DNA of 64,000 nucleotides, taken from positions 1-64,000 of the forward strand of contig DASTVV010000001.1 of assembly GCA_035758925.1 (NCBI GenBank), in the 5' to 3' direction. Source of the stretch: DASPMP01 sp035758925 (GTDB lineage Bacteria; Gemmatimonadota; Gemmatimonadetes; Gemmatimonadales; Gemmatimonadaceae). The position numbers and the translations under genes were made by a program. Positions 42,670 through 51,691 of the stretch are shown piece after piece. The number at the start of each line of letters is the position of its first letter. The first letter of the stretch is position 1. Below the pieces are notes generated by a model that was not told where the DNA came from, did no database searches, and saw nothing but the letters and a program-made list of their open reading frames with translations.

Positions 42670-43647
42670 ATGCCAGCAATCGTCGCGGGTCTGCGTTTTC
42701 CATACTCGCGCGTGATGCTGCCGCGGACGCGGCTCGCGTACATCCATCTTCACAACCTGCTCACCGACGCCAAACGCGATCGGTCGGCACGGTTGTCGGG
42801 ATACGTTGCGGTCTGGCTGCCGGAGGAGTTCGTCGTCCTGTACCTCCAGGCGGGCGAGGTGGTGAACGCCACCGTGATGGATGGCAAGGGCTGGAAAGCT
42901 GTGGCCATCTCCTCGGCCCTTCAGCGTATTCCCGAGGAGCCCGAGTACGGCGAGATCTGTTTCCATGCGGCGGAAGACGACCAGCTCGCATCGATGTTCG
43001 CCGCCCAGACCGTCGCCGACGAGCCGTGGCCAAATGAAGTGAATGTCAGAAACCCGGCGGCGCTGTTCCCGTTCCTGATGTCCATCATGTTCAACGGCGC
43101 CGTCGAGATCGTGTCCGAGGGGACCGTGAACTATCTCGTCTTTCGCGGCGGCACGGTGGACGCTGCCTACCTCTCCTTCGACGCCGCCGGGTCGATCGTC
43201 GATCGCGTGGCCAAGCTCTTCCAGCCCGGCAGCAGGATCGAAAAGGGGAAATTCCGCCGCTGGTCGCACATCGACGCGCTCCCGGTTCAGGTGCCGTCGG
43301 CGCTCGTGCAGGCGTATCGGGAGCTCAGCCAATCTCTGGTGAAGCGGCTGGTCGCGGCGGGTCGCGAGAGCGCGCCAGCCATTGCCGAGCAGGCGCGCCA
43401 GAATCTGATGAAGACGCACCCCGAGCTCGAAGGCTTCTGTATCGGCAAGACTCCGCCGCGCGAGCCCATCGCCGACACGACGAAGGTTACCGCCGCGGTA
43501 GCGTCATGGCTGTCGGAAGTGATGTGGGCAGCCGCGGACCACGAAGTGGCGCCGCCCGAGGCGCTCCTCAAGGAGCTGACCTGGGAGCGACGGCACATGT
43601 TCCAATCGGCGGGCTTCTATGAGAAGATGCCGTGGAAGGTGCTGTAG
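42670..43647 (+). CDS. Conserved hypothetical protein (two alpha/beta domains)
   Basis: The protein has 325 residues or, from the ATG at 42715, 310. It has no signal peptide or membrane helix. The first part (TRLAYIHLHNLLTDAKRDRSARLSGYVAVW) resembles the DUF4388/PATAN-type strand pattern: 'GYVAVWLPEEFVVLYLQAGEVVNA' reads like a small sensory beta domain and the block near 145-170 repeats it (GTVNYLVFRGGTVDAAYLSF). A helical region follows. The link to DUF4388 is a suggestion only. The stop overlaps rsmI by 16 bases, so the two are likely cotranscribed. Confidence 0.55.
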   Translation: MPAIVAGLRFPYSRVMLPRTRLAYIHLHNLLTDAKRDRSARLSGYVAVWLPEEFVVLYLQAGEVVNATVMDGKGWKAVAISSALQRIPEEPEYGEICFHAAEDDQLASMFAAQTVADEPWPNEVNVRNPAALFPFLMSIMFNGAVEIVSEGTVNYLVFRGGTVDAAYLSFDAAGSIVDRVAKLFQPGSRIEKGKFRRWSHIDALPVQVPSALVQAYRELSQSLVKRLVAAGRESAPAIAEQARQNLMKTHPELEGFCIGKTPPREPIADTTKVTAAVASWLSEVMWAAADHEVAPPEALLKELTWERRHMFQSAGFYEKMPWKVL

Positions 43648-44507
43648 TCGCACGTGATTCCGTGACAGACCCCCTCCAACCCGGTCGATTGTTTCTGGTC
43701 AGTACCCCCATTGGCAACATGGGGGATTTTTCTTTTCGGGCGGTGGAGGTCCTGCGGTCGGTAGCGCTCGTGCTCGCCGAGGACACGCGGCACTCCCGCG
43801 CGCTGCTCGATCGGTACGACATTCGGACGCGCATGGCGTCGTACCATGAGCACAACGAAGCGAAAATGACGCCCCGCGTGATGGATCGGCTCGCCGCGGG
43901 TGAAGACATTGCACTCATCTCGGATGCGGGGACGCCGCTCGTGTCCGATCCAGGCCAACGCCTGGTGCAGGCCGCCATCGCGGCGGACGTCCAGGTGGTG
44001 CCCATCCCCGGCGCATCGGCGCTGCTGGCTGCGCTGGTCGCGTCCGGGCTGAGCGCGGAGCGGTTTACCTTCTATGGATTCCTGCCCCGTAAAGGCCGCG
44101 AACGAGCGGCCGCGCTCGCCGCGATTGCCGCGACCCCGCATACGGCCATCTTATATGAAAGTCCGAACCGCGTGGCCGATTCGTTGCGAGACCTGGTGAG
44201 CCAGGGGATGCCTGGCGACAGGTCCGTGGTCGTCGCTCGCGAGCTCACCAAGCAGTTCGAGGAGCTGCGGCGCGGAACGCTCGCCAGTCTGACCGCGTAT
44301 TACGAGGAAACGCCACCCCGGGGTGAAGTTGTCATACTGATCGCGGGTGCGCCGTCCGCCGAACCGGTGGACGAAGCCGTGCTGCGAGATGACGCCCGGG
44401 CGTTACGAGCGTCGGGATTAAGTGTGCGGGACGTCGCTGCGGAGCTGTCGAAGCGGGGCGTATCGAGGAACGTTGCGTATCGCATGGCGCGCGAGACAGA
44501 TGATTGA
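43632..44507 (+). CDS. rsmI: 16S rRNA (cytidine-1402-2'-O)-methyltransferase
   Basis: The 291-residue protein is a tetrapyrrole-methylase-fold enzyme: LFLVSTPIGNMGDFSFRA, VLAEDTRHSRALLDRYDI, ALISDAGTPLVSDPG, PIPGASALLAALVASGL, FYGFLPRKG, ILYESPNRV and the C-terminal helix ARALRASGLSVRDVAAEL. The signature matches RsmI throughout. The start overlaps the upstream gene; a GTG a few codons later is also possible. Confidence 0.93.
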   Translation: MEGAVVARDSVTDPLQPGRLFLVSTPIGNMGDFSFRAVEVLRSVALVLAEDTRHSRALLDRYDIRTRMASYHEHNEAKMTPRVMDRLAAGEDIALISDAGTPLVSDPGQRLVQAAIAADVQVVPIPGASALLAALVASGLSAERFTFYGFLPRKGRERAAALAAIAATPHTAILYESPNRVADSLRDLVSQGMPGDRSVVVARELTKQFEELRRGTLASLTAYYEETPPRGEVVILIAGAPSAEPVDEAVLRDDARALRASGLSVRDVAAELSKRGVSRNVAYRMARETDD

Positions 44508-44567
44508 GGCCGGAAAGAGGGAATGGGACATGGCTGGTAACTGCGAAGCAGGTGGGGGAAACTGAAG

Positions 44568-45317
44568 GTGAGCATGCGCGGGCGCGCGGTGCTACCGATT
44601 GGATTCGTTGTGACGGTGATGCTCCTCACCGGCTATTCGCACGCGCCTGTCCGCGATGCTGCGTCCCCGCCGACTTCCGGGGCACCCGCCAGCTCGCATT
44701 CCACAGCGGCATCTCGCCTCACCATCGCCCGTCTTCAATACGATGGTGGCGGTGACTGGTATGCCAACCCGTCGAGTCTTCCCAACTTGTTGTCGGCCAT
44801 CCGCGAGCGCACGTCACTCAAAGTCGAGAAGACCGAAGCGCGCGTGCGGCTGACGGACGAACGGCTGTGGGACTTTCCGTTTCTCCATGTCACGGGACAC
44901 GGCAACATCCGGCTGAGCGAAGCGGAGGTCGTCAAGCTCCGCGAGTACCTGCTCCGCGGCGGCTTCCTTCACGTGAGCGACAATTACGGCATCGACTCGT
45001 CGTTCCGCCGCGAGATCGCGCGCGTCTTCCCGGACCGGCCACTGATCGATGTGCCGCTCTCGCACCCCGTGTATCATCTCGTATACGATTTCCCCAAGGG
45101 GCTGCCCAAGATCCACGAGCATGACGGCAAGCCGGCTCGAGGATTCGGCATCTTCATTGGCGATCGGCTTGCGGTGTTCTACGACTACGAATGCGACCTC
45201 GGCAATGGTTGGGAGGATCCTGAGGTGTACAAGGATCCGCCGGCGCTGCACGAGGCCGCTCTTCGTATGGGTGTGAATCTCTTCACGTACGCAGTGACCA
45301 GTAGGCCTGTCCCATGA
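44568..45317 (+). CDS. DUF4159 domain protein, exported
   Basis: The product is 249 residues with an N-terminal hydrophobic signal or anchor (VLPIGFVVTVMLLTGYS). The DUF4159 domain covers about 50-245: LTIARLQYDGGGDWYANPS, LHVTGHGNIRLS, LREYLLRGGFLHVSDNYG, FYDYECDLGNGWEDPE. DUF4159 is a glutamine-amidotransferase-like fold of unknown activity that often occurs with large envelope proteins. The stop overlaps the start of the next gene (ATGA). Confidence 0.8.
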   Translation: MSMRGRAVLPIGFVVTVMLLTGYSHAPVRDAASPPTSGAPASSHSTAASRLTIARLQYDGGGDWYANPSSLPNLLSAIRERTSLKVEKTEARVRLTDERLWDFPFLHVTGHGNIRLSEAEVVKLREYLLRGGFLHVSDNYGIDSSFRREIARVFPDRPLIDVPLSHPVYHLVYDFPKGLPKIHEHDGKPARGFGIFIGDRLAVFYDYECDLGNGWEDPEVYKDPPALHEAALRMGVNLFTYAVTSRPVP

Positions 45318-48300
45318 CCGTTGTCGAGATCGTTGAACGCGAGCGCACCAGGCTGCGTGCGGTGGATGCCACCAGTGCGGTGGCCCTCGCCCTCGTCGTA
45401 ACCGTTCTCGTGGTGGGCGCTGGCGCGTGGATGCTGGCCGAAGCCCGCTGGATCGCGCTCCCGCGCGCCACGCCGCTCCTGGTGTGGGCAGCGCTGGTGC
45501 TCGCGAACGCCGTGGTGTGGTGGATCGCCGGCCGGATGCTGCGGAAGGCGTCAGCGCGCTCGTCCGTGGCCGCGGCCATCGAACGAGAACAGACGCTCCG
45601 CGCGGGAGCACTGCGCGGTGTCCTGGAGGTCGCGAATCGCAACGCCCTGGCTCGTCGGGCAGATCGGGCGCTGGCAGACAGGCTGTCCGGTCGCGGGACC
45701 AGCCTGGCTCCGCAGCTGTATACGTCCAGCCGCAACCGCGCCGCGCGGACGACCGGCATCGCCGCGGTGACTATCGGCTTGCTCCTTTGGGCCGCACCTG
45801 CACTGAACGACGGCCTCCTGGCCATTCGCCGCCCCATCGCGGCCTGGCGCGGGACGCTGGTTCCGGCCCTGCAGTTCCGGAATCTCCCGTCCGAGCTGCT
45901 GCGCGGCGAATCGGTGCGGATCATCGTCGAGGCGCGTGGGCGCCGGAACATCCAGCTCGGAACACGCACGACGGGCGAGGGCTGGCGCGATGTGACGCTC
46001 GCGGTCGACAGTGTGCGCGGCACGGCGACCCTTCTGGTTGGTCCGGTGCGCGGAGACCTGCGACTCGTCGCGTCCGACGGTCGCAGCGCGACCGACACGA
46101 TGACCGTGCGGGTCAGCGACCGTCCGTTCGTCGGTGGGGTCGTTCTGCGCGCGATCTATCCCTCATATCTTGGCCGGCCTCCCGAAGGGCTTCCCGTGGG
46201 CGAGCCGGCGCGAGTTCCGCAGGGAACTACTATCGAGGTCGCGGGTCGCGCCTCGACTGCACTCACAAGCGTGTTCGTGCGCGGGACGAGCGATTCGGTC
46301 TCGTTCAGGACGAACGGTCATGCGTTCGAAGGCCGCTTCACGCCTGTACGCAGCGCTCGGCTCGACTGGTTCGCGTTCGGCATGAAGGGACCAATCGCGG
46401 ACGTCCCGCTGCCACTGGAGATCGAGATCATTCCGGATTCGGTGCCCCGCGTCGACCTGGTCTCGCCAGCTACGGACACACTGGTCGCGTCGTCGGATCG
46501 GGTTCCACTCCAGGTCACCGCCACTGATGATCACGGCCTGGTGAGCGTCGAGCTGGCCACGCAACGCCGTGTCCCGGGTTCGGGCAAGGAGCAGCCCATC
46601 GTGCAGCGGCTCAGCTCCGACGAGGTCACCGTCTGGAACGGGACGCCGACCGTGGATCTCTCGACGCGCGAGCTCAAGCCGGGCGACGCGTTGTCGGTTC
46701 AGGTGGCGGCGGTCGACAACTCGCCCTGGGCCCAGCGAGGCGTGAGTCGCGAGCTGGTGATTCGCGTTCCCACGATGGAAGAACGCCGCTCGCTTGCGCG
46801 CAATGCCGCGGATTCCGCCGCCGCGCAAGCGACGCGCGCGGCGCAGGCGCAGCGGTCGCTCGAGCAGCGTACCGACGAAGCCTCACGGGAGCGTAGTCGC
46901 AACACGAGTCAGAACACCAGTGGAGCCAGGGGCGCCGAAGGCGCGCGGTTGCGCGACCAGCAGCAGCGCGAGATGAGCTATGAATCGGCGGAGAAGGCGC
47001 GCGCGCTGGCGCAGGAGCAGCGCGAGCTCACCGACCGCGTGAACAAGCTCAAGGAGGCCGCGAAGCAGCTGGAGGAGCAGCTGCGGCAGGCATCGGCACT
47101 CGACACAGGTCTCGCGCGACAGCTGCGTGAAGCTCAGAACCTGCTGAAGGACGCACTCACGCCGCAGCTGCTCGAGCAGATGAAGAAGCTCGAGAACGCC
47201 ACGCGCGAGCTGTCGGGCGACCAGGCGCGCGAAGCGCTCAAGGACCTGGCAGAGATGCAGAAGCGCCTGCGGGAGCAACTGGAGAAGAGCGCGGAGATGC
47301 TCAAGCGCGCCGCTCTCGAGGGTGCCATGGAAACGCTCAAGGACGAAGCCAAGGAAATCGCTGAAAAGCAGCGAGCGCTCGCGGACTCGAGCCGCGGGAT
47401 GGACCGCGCGAACAAACAGGAGCGCGGCGAGCAGCTGGCCGACCGGTCTGAGCGGTTGTCGAAAGACGTGAAGCAGCTCCAGGAGCGACTGTCCAAGGAA
47501 AAGGCTGACGCCGCGGCCCAGAAAGCCGCCTCGGCACAGCAGCACGCTCAGAACTCCGAGCGCCAGATGCGCTCGCAGGACGCGAAGAGCGCAGCTCAGC
47601 AGATGGAGCAGGCCGCGAAGGACATGCAGGACGCCCGCGACCAGCAGGTGGGTGAATGGAAGAAGGAGCTCACCGAGGCGCTCGACCAGTCCATCCAGGA
47701 GCTGCTGCAGATGGCGCGCGAGGAGTCATCGCTCGAAGAGCAGGCGCGCGCGGCCGGCCGCGATCAGCAGAAGATCGAGCAGCTGCGCGGCCAGCAGAGC
47801 GCCGTGCACCAGGGCGTCGACCAGACGTCCGAGCGACTCCAGAAGGAAGGCCAGAAATCGTCGCTCCTCTCGGGTAAGTCACAGCGGGCGATGTCGGAGG
47901 CGAAGCAGAAGGTTGGCCAGGCGACGCAGCAGTTGTCAGAGCCGCGCGGCGGCCAGCGGACGGGCAACTCGCTGGGCGAGGCCGCGGAGGCCCTGAATCG
48001 CGCCGCCGCATCGCTGGCGCGCGACCGCGAGCGCGCCAACAGCGCCAGCTCCGCAACCGGCTTTGCCGAGATGCTGCAGCAGATGCAGGAGATGGCCAAG
48101 AAGCAGGGGTCGATCAACGCGCAGGCACAGGGACTGATGCCCATTCCCGGCCAGGGAATGAGCCAGGACGCCCAGGCCACCGCGCGCATGCTGGCGCGGC
48201 AGCAGCGGTCCATCGCAGAGCAACTGGACGAACTGAGCGAGTCGGCTGGCGGCGACCGCGCCGGAGAGTTGGCCAAGGAAGCGCGCCAGCTGGCGGAAGC

Positions 48301-48592
48301 GCTGGAGCAGACCAAGGTGGACGCGAACACGGTCGCGCGGCAGCAGCAACTGTTCCGCCGACTGCTGGATGCCGGCCGTTCACTGGAGAAGGAAGAGCGC
48401 GAAGACAACGAGAAGCGAGAGGCCAAGGCCGCCACGGGCGATCTGAAGTTCGACCCGGGCCAGGCTCCCGCAGCCGGCAGGGCGGCGGTGCGGTTCCGCG
48501 AGCCCGAGTGGAACGAGCTGCGTGGGCTGAGCGCGGACGAACGTCGAGCGATCCTCGAATATTTCAAGAGGATCAATGCCGAGAAGCCATAG
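45314..48592 (+). CDS. DUF4175-like membrane protein with a very long coiled coil
   Basis: The 1092-residue product has two membrane helices in the first 75 residues (SAVALALVVTVLVVGAGAWML and LVWAALVLANAVVWWIAG) and a third near 155. An extracytoplasmic beta-rich region (about 190-480) with Ig-like strands follows. The remaining 600 residues are Gln/Glu/Lys/Ala-rich coiled coil (AREQ, QKLK-type heptads). This is the DUF4175 arrangement. It sits between DUF4159 and TPR genes with overlapping ends, so it forms one envelope module. A structural role is inferred. Confidence 0.75.
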   Translation: MTVVEIVERERTRLRAVDATSAVALALVVTVLVVGAGAWMLAEARWIALPRATPLLVWAALVLANAVVWWIAGRMLRKASARSSVAAAIEREQTLRAGALRGVLEVANRNALARRADRALADRLSGRGTSLAPQLYTSSRNRAARTTGIAAVTIGLLLWAAPALNDGLLAIRRPIAAWRGTLVPALQFRNLPSELLRGESVRIIVEARGRRNIQLGTRTTGEGWRDVTLAVDSVRGTATLLVGPVRGDLRLVASDGRSATDTMTVRVSDRPFVGGVVLRAIYPSYLGRPPEGLPVGEPARVPQGTTIEVAGRASTALTSVFVRGTSDSVSFRTNGHAFEGRFTPVRSARLDWFAFGMKGPIADVPLPLEIEIIPDSVPRVDLVSPATDTLVASSDRVPLQVTATDDHGLVSVELATQRRVPGSGKEQPIVQRLSSDEVTVWNGTPTVDLSTRELKPGDALSVQVAAVDNSPWAQRGVSRELVIRVPTMEERRSLARNAADSAAAQATRAAQAQRSLEQRTDEASRERSRNTSQNTSGARGAEGARLRDQQQREMSYESAEKARALAQEQRELTDRVNKLKEAAKQLEEQLRQASALDTGLARQLREAQNLLKDALTPQLLEQMKKLENATRELSGDQAREALKDLAEMQKRLREQLEKSAEMLKRAALEGAMETLKDEAKEIAEKQRALADSSRGMDRANKQERGEQLADRSERLSKDVKQLQERLSKEKADAAAQKAASAQQHAQNSERQMRSQDAKSAAQQMEQAAKDMQDARDQQVGEWKKELTEALDQSIQELLQMAREESSLEEQARAAGRDQQKIEQLRGQQSAVHQGVDQTSERLQKEGQKSSLLSGKSQRAMSEAKQKVGQATQQLSEPRGGQRTGNSLGEAAEALNRAAASLARDRERANSASSATGFAEMLQQMQEMAKKQGSINAQAQGLMPIPGQGMSQDAQATARMLARQQRSIAEQLDELSESAGGDRAGELAKEARQLAEALEQTKVDANTVARQQQLFRRLLDAGRSLEKEEREDNEKREAKAATGDLKFDPGQAPAAGRAAVRFREPEWNELRGLSADERRAILEYFKRINAEKP

Positions 48593-50315
48593 GAAGCTGG
48601 TGTGGGCTGTGGGGTTGGGAATGTGGGTCGGTGTTTCGGGCGTTTTCGCCCAAACCCCGAACCCCAAACCCCAGACCGTTTCGAGCACTGACTCGACCGC
48701 GTTCTATCGCGCCCTCGATCTCGAAGGAGCAGGCAAGTACCGCGAGGCCGCGGCGCTCTTCCGGCAGGCACTGCGAAGCTCCTCCAGCGTCAGCGCGTTG
48801 CTTGGTCTCGAACGGTCGTACGCCGAGCTGCATTGGACCGACTCGCTGCTCGCGCCGCTCGACACGCTGATTCGCACGAATCCCAGGGAGCCGATCTTCC
48901 GCGCGGCAAAGCTTCGTAGCCTGCAGACGCTGGGTCGCGACGCGGACATGCTGGAGACGTTCGAGCGCTGGGTGGCCGACGCGCCCGGAGACGCTGCTCC
49001 GTATCGCGAATATGCTCGCCTGCTGCTGCAGCGCGGCCAGGCCAGGCGCGCGGACAGCATCCTCGCGCGGGCGCGCATGCAGCTGGGCGGGACGGGCGAT
49101 ATCCAGCTCGAGGTCGCGCAGGCTCGTGCCGCCCTGGGCCAGTGGGAGGAGTCCGCCAAGGCGTGGCGCGTCGCGCTGGCGACGTCGCCGTATCTCGAGC
49201 AAGCCACGGCATATGCGCTCGCGCAGGCGCCGGGCGCCGTTCGCGACGCCATTCGCGCGCAGTTCATGGCCGTGCCGCTGCTCGTCAGCGCGCGTCGCGC
49301 GCTGGCGACGCTCGAGGCGGCGTGGGGCTCCCCCGCGAATGGGTGGTTCGCGCTGCGCGACCTGCCGCCCGACAGCGCCAGCGCGGCTGCGTGGCTGGAC
49401 TTCGCGCAGCGCGCCGAGGCGGAGGAGCGCTGGACGCATGCGCGCGAGGCGCTCTCGAGCGTCCTGCGCTGGCGTCAGTCTCCGGACGTTGCCCTGCGTG
49501 CCGCGATTGCCGCGTTGAACAGCGGAGACCCCGCGGGCGCCCTCGCGCTGGCGCCGCTCACCAGCAGCGGAGTGGATTCCGCGCGCGCCGCGCGGACGCT
49601 GCTGCCGGTGCACGTGCGCGCGCTCGCGGCACTCGGCCGTCCAGCAACCGCGGAAAAGCTGGTGACATCGTACGACCGCTGGCTGACCCCAACGAGTCGG
49701 GCGGCGCTGGCGCGGTCGATCGCATTCGGCTGGGTGCGCGTGGGCGACATGGGTCGCGCCCGTGGCGCACTCACCGGCGCGGGAGCCGACGCAGACTCCA
49801 GCGACGCCGCCGGCTGGCTGGCGCTTTACGCGGGCGACATCAAGACCGCACGGCGTTTGCTGCGCAGTGGCGGCGACGCATCGCCGGAACTGGCGCTCGC
49901 GCTGTCGCTGCTGTCGCGCATGACCGTGGACAGCGCCGTCACGCTTGGCCAGGCATTCCTGACGCTTGCGCGCGCGGATACGCTCGGCGCGGCCACGGCG
50001 ATGGTGAGGTCCGCCGATCAGTTACCGGAAGTCGCGTCGCTCCTGCTCTTCACGGCGGGTCAGTTGCGCGCCGCGGCCCGCGACGACGCGCAAGCGAAGG
50101 TGCTGTGGCGCCGAGTCGTGGAGCAGTACGCCACGAGCGCCGAAGCGCCGGCCGCGGAATTGCAGTGGGCCAGGGCGCTCAAGCGTGGCGGCAACCCCGT
50201 GGAAGCTGCGGCGCGTCTCGAACATCTCATCCTCACGTATCCGCAGAGCGCACTCGTGCCGCAGGCACGGCGCGACCTCGAGATCCTTCGCAACAGCATT
50301 CCCGGAATGCCATGA
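48576..50315 (+). CDS. Exported TPR-repeat protein
   Basis: The product is 579 residues. A signal peptide (LVWAVGLGMWVGVSGVFAQ) is followed by about 12 helical-pair repeats of the TPR/Sel1 type (for example YREAAALFRQALRSSSSVSALLGLERSYAEL). The start overlaps the DUF4175 stop by 17 bases, the stop overlaps the next gene (ATGA). The signal peptide and the following Pro/Asn stretch (TPNPKPQ) are encoded by a family E repeat (48598-48682). Periplasmic scaffold or assembly factor is the likely role. Confidence 0.72.
   Translation: MPRSHRKLVWAVGLGMWVGVSGVFAQTPNPKPQTVSSTDSTAFYRALDLEGAGKYREAAALFRQALRSSSSVSALLGLERSYAELHWTDSLLAPLDTLIRTNPREPIFRAAKLRSLQTLGRDADMLETFERWVADAPGDAAPYREYARLLLQRGQARRADSILARARMQLGGTGDIQLEVAQARAALGQWEESAKAWRVALATSPYLEQATAYALAQAPGAVRDAIRAQFMAVPLLVSARRALATLEAAWGSPANGWFALRDLPPDSASAAAWLDFAQRAEAEERWTHAREALSSVLRWRQSPDVALRAAIAALNSGDPAGALALAPLTSSGVDSARAARTLLPVHVRALAALGRPATAEKLVTSYDRWLTPTSRAALARSIAFGWVRVGDMGRARGALTGAGADADSSDAAGWLALYAGDIKTARRLLRSGGDASPELALALSLLSRMTVDSAVTLGQAFLTLARADTLGAATAMVRSADQLPEVASLLLFTAGQLRAAARDDAQAKVLWRRVVEQYATSAEAPAAELQWARALKRGGNPVEAAARLEHLILTYPQSALVPQARRDLEILRNSIPGMP
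48598..48682. repeat. Family E inverted repeat inside a coding sequence (signal-peptide region)
   Basis: The left arm is GGTGTGGGCTGTGGGGTTGG, the right arm CCCAAACCCCGAACCCCAAAC, with a TTCGGGCG-TTTT-CGCCC hairpin between. It is in frame and encodes residues 8-36 of the TPR protein: the left arm gives the hydrophobic core, the right arm the Pro-rich start of the mature chain. The C arm carries four CCC runs (a G-quadruplex motif on the minus strand). Confidence 0.75.
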
Positions 50316-51586
50316 GGTTGCACGCATGGTGTCGCTCGCTCGCCGTCGCGAGCGCGCTCTCGATTCTCGCCGCACGCGCGGGCGCGCAGCAGCTGCTGGT
50401 CCCGATGGACGACGCGCAGTCGAACCACCTCAAGGCGTACGGCCTGACCTATCAGGCCCTCAAGGCCGGCATGAAGGCCGAGTGGTTCCTCAACTATCGC
50501 GGCGGCGCGTTCCTGCTCCCGGACACGCCGGAGCTGCGGCGTCGCGCGGGCCTGGACGGCATCACGATCACGCCGGTGGACGGGGGGCAGGTGGCCGCGA
50601 TTCGCGCGGAGATCTCCAACAGCAACATGGACGCGGTTCCGCTGGAGAAGGCGCCGAGGATCGCCGTGTACACGCCGCCGGATGCACCGCCCTGGGACGA
50701 TGCGGTCACGCTGGCCCTCAAGTACGCGGGCATCGAGTACTCGCCCGTGTACGACGAGGAAGTCGAGCACGGTGACCTCAGCAAGTACGACTGGCTGCAC
50801 CTGCACCACGAGGACTTCACGGGTCAGTTGAACAAGTTCCACCTGGGCTATCGAGACGCACCGTGGTTCGTGGACCTGGTGCAGAAAAACTCGGCGGCGG
50901 CGCGAAAGCTCGGGTTCAACAACATCCCCGCCCTCAAGAAGGCGGTGGCCGAGAATATCCGCCTCTTCGTGGAGCGCGGCGGGTTCGTCTTCGCCATGTG
51001 TGGCGCAACCGAGACGCTGGAGCTCGCGATCGCCGGGTTCAACGTCGATGTCGCAGGCGCGTTCGCCGACGGTACGCCGATGGACGAGAACGCCGACGCG
51101 AAAATGAACTGGAAGCGCTCGTTCGCGTTTCAAGGCGTGCATCTCGAGCAGTCGCCGTTCGTGAACGCGATGAGCGACATCGACGGCCATCAGGTGAACG
51201 TTCCAGGTCGGCGCCAGCCGCTCGGCGCCTTCACGCTGTTCAATTTCTCGGCGAAGTTCGATCCCGTCGCGGCGATGCTGGTCCAGGACCATCGCACGGT
51301 GATCAACGACTTCTACGGGGTCACGACGAGCTTCACCAAGGTGACGCTCAAGCCGGGCGTGGTGGTGCTGGCGTTCGAAGAGGGCGCGCCGTGGGTGAAG
51401 TACGTGCACGGCGACTATGGGAAGGGGACGTGGACGTACTATGGCGGCCACGACCCCGAGGATCCGCAGCACGCGATTGGCAATCCGCCGACGGATCTGT
51501 CGCTGCACAAGGACAGCCCAGGCTACCGGCTCATCTTGAACAACGTGTTGTTCCCGGCGGCAAAGAAGAAACCGCTGAAGACCTGA
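50312..51586 (+). CDS. Exported protein of the family labelled 'asparagine synthetase B' in databases; GATase-like fold
   Basis: The 424-residue product has a signal peptide ending RAGAQQ. Features include LLVPMDDAQSNHLKAYGLTYQAL, RIAVYTPPDAPPWDDAVTLAL, YDWLHLHHEDFTGQ and RGGFVFAMCGATETLELAI, where the Cys could be a nucleophile in a class I glutamine-amidotransferase/ThuA-like fold. It has no N-terminal Cys2 and no ATP-pyrophosphatase SGG-x-DS motif, so it is not a true asparagine synthetase despite the usual label for homologues. It ends a four-gene overlapping operon. Confidence 0.7.
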   Translation: MRLHAWCRSLAVASALSILAARAGAQQLLVPMDDAQSNHLKAYGLTYQALKAGMKAEWFLNYRGGAFLLPDTPELRRRAGLDGITITPVDGGQVAAIRAEISNSNMDAVPLEKAPRIAVYTPPDAPPWDDAVTLALKYAGIEYSPVYDEEVEHGDLSKYDWLHLHHEDFTGQLNKFHLGYRDAPWFVDLVQKNSAAARKLGFNNIPALKKAVAENIRLFVERGGFVFAMCGATETLELAIAGFNVDVAGAFADGTPMDENADAKMNWKRSFAFQGVHLEQSPFVNAMSDIDGHQVNVPGRRQPLGAFTLFNFSAKFDPVAAMLVQDHRTVINDFYGVTTSFTKVTLKPGVVVLAFEEGAPWVKYVHGDYGKGTWTYYGGHDPEDPQHAIGNPPTDLSLHKDSPGYRLILNNVLFPAAKKKPLKT

Positions 51587-51587
51587 A

Positions 51588-51675
51588 CGGCGGAATGGGA
51601 GATGGGACTGGGAATGGGCGAGGGATAGACTCAGCCACGCGCCCATTCCCCCATTTCCCATTCCCACTCCGCTGT
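51588..51675. repeat. Family B inverted repeat, intergenic copy
   Basis: The arms are GCGGAATGGGAGATGGGACT (four GGG runs to 51618) and CCCATTCCCCCATTTCCCAT, with the loop GGGATAGACTCAGCCACGC resembling the loop of the copies at 32971 and 34213. It separates the cassette gene from the helicase gene on the same strand. Confidence 0.85.
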
Positions 51676-51691
51676 TGCAGTAGTTTGAATC

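Noticed and set aside
50312..51586. True asparagine synthetase B
   Set aside because: The glutaminase N-terminal Cys and the ATP-binding SGG-x-DS motif are both absent.
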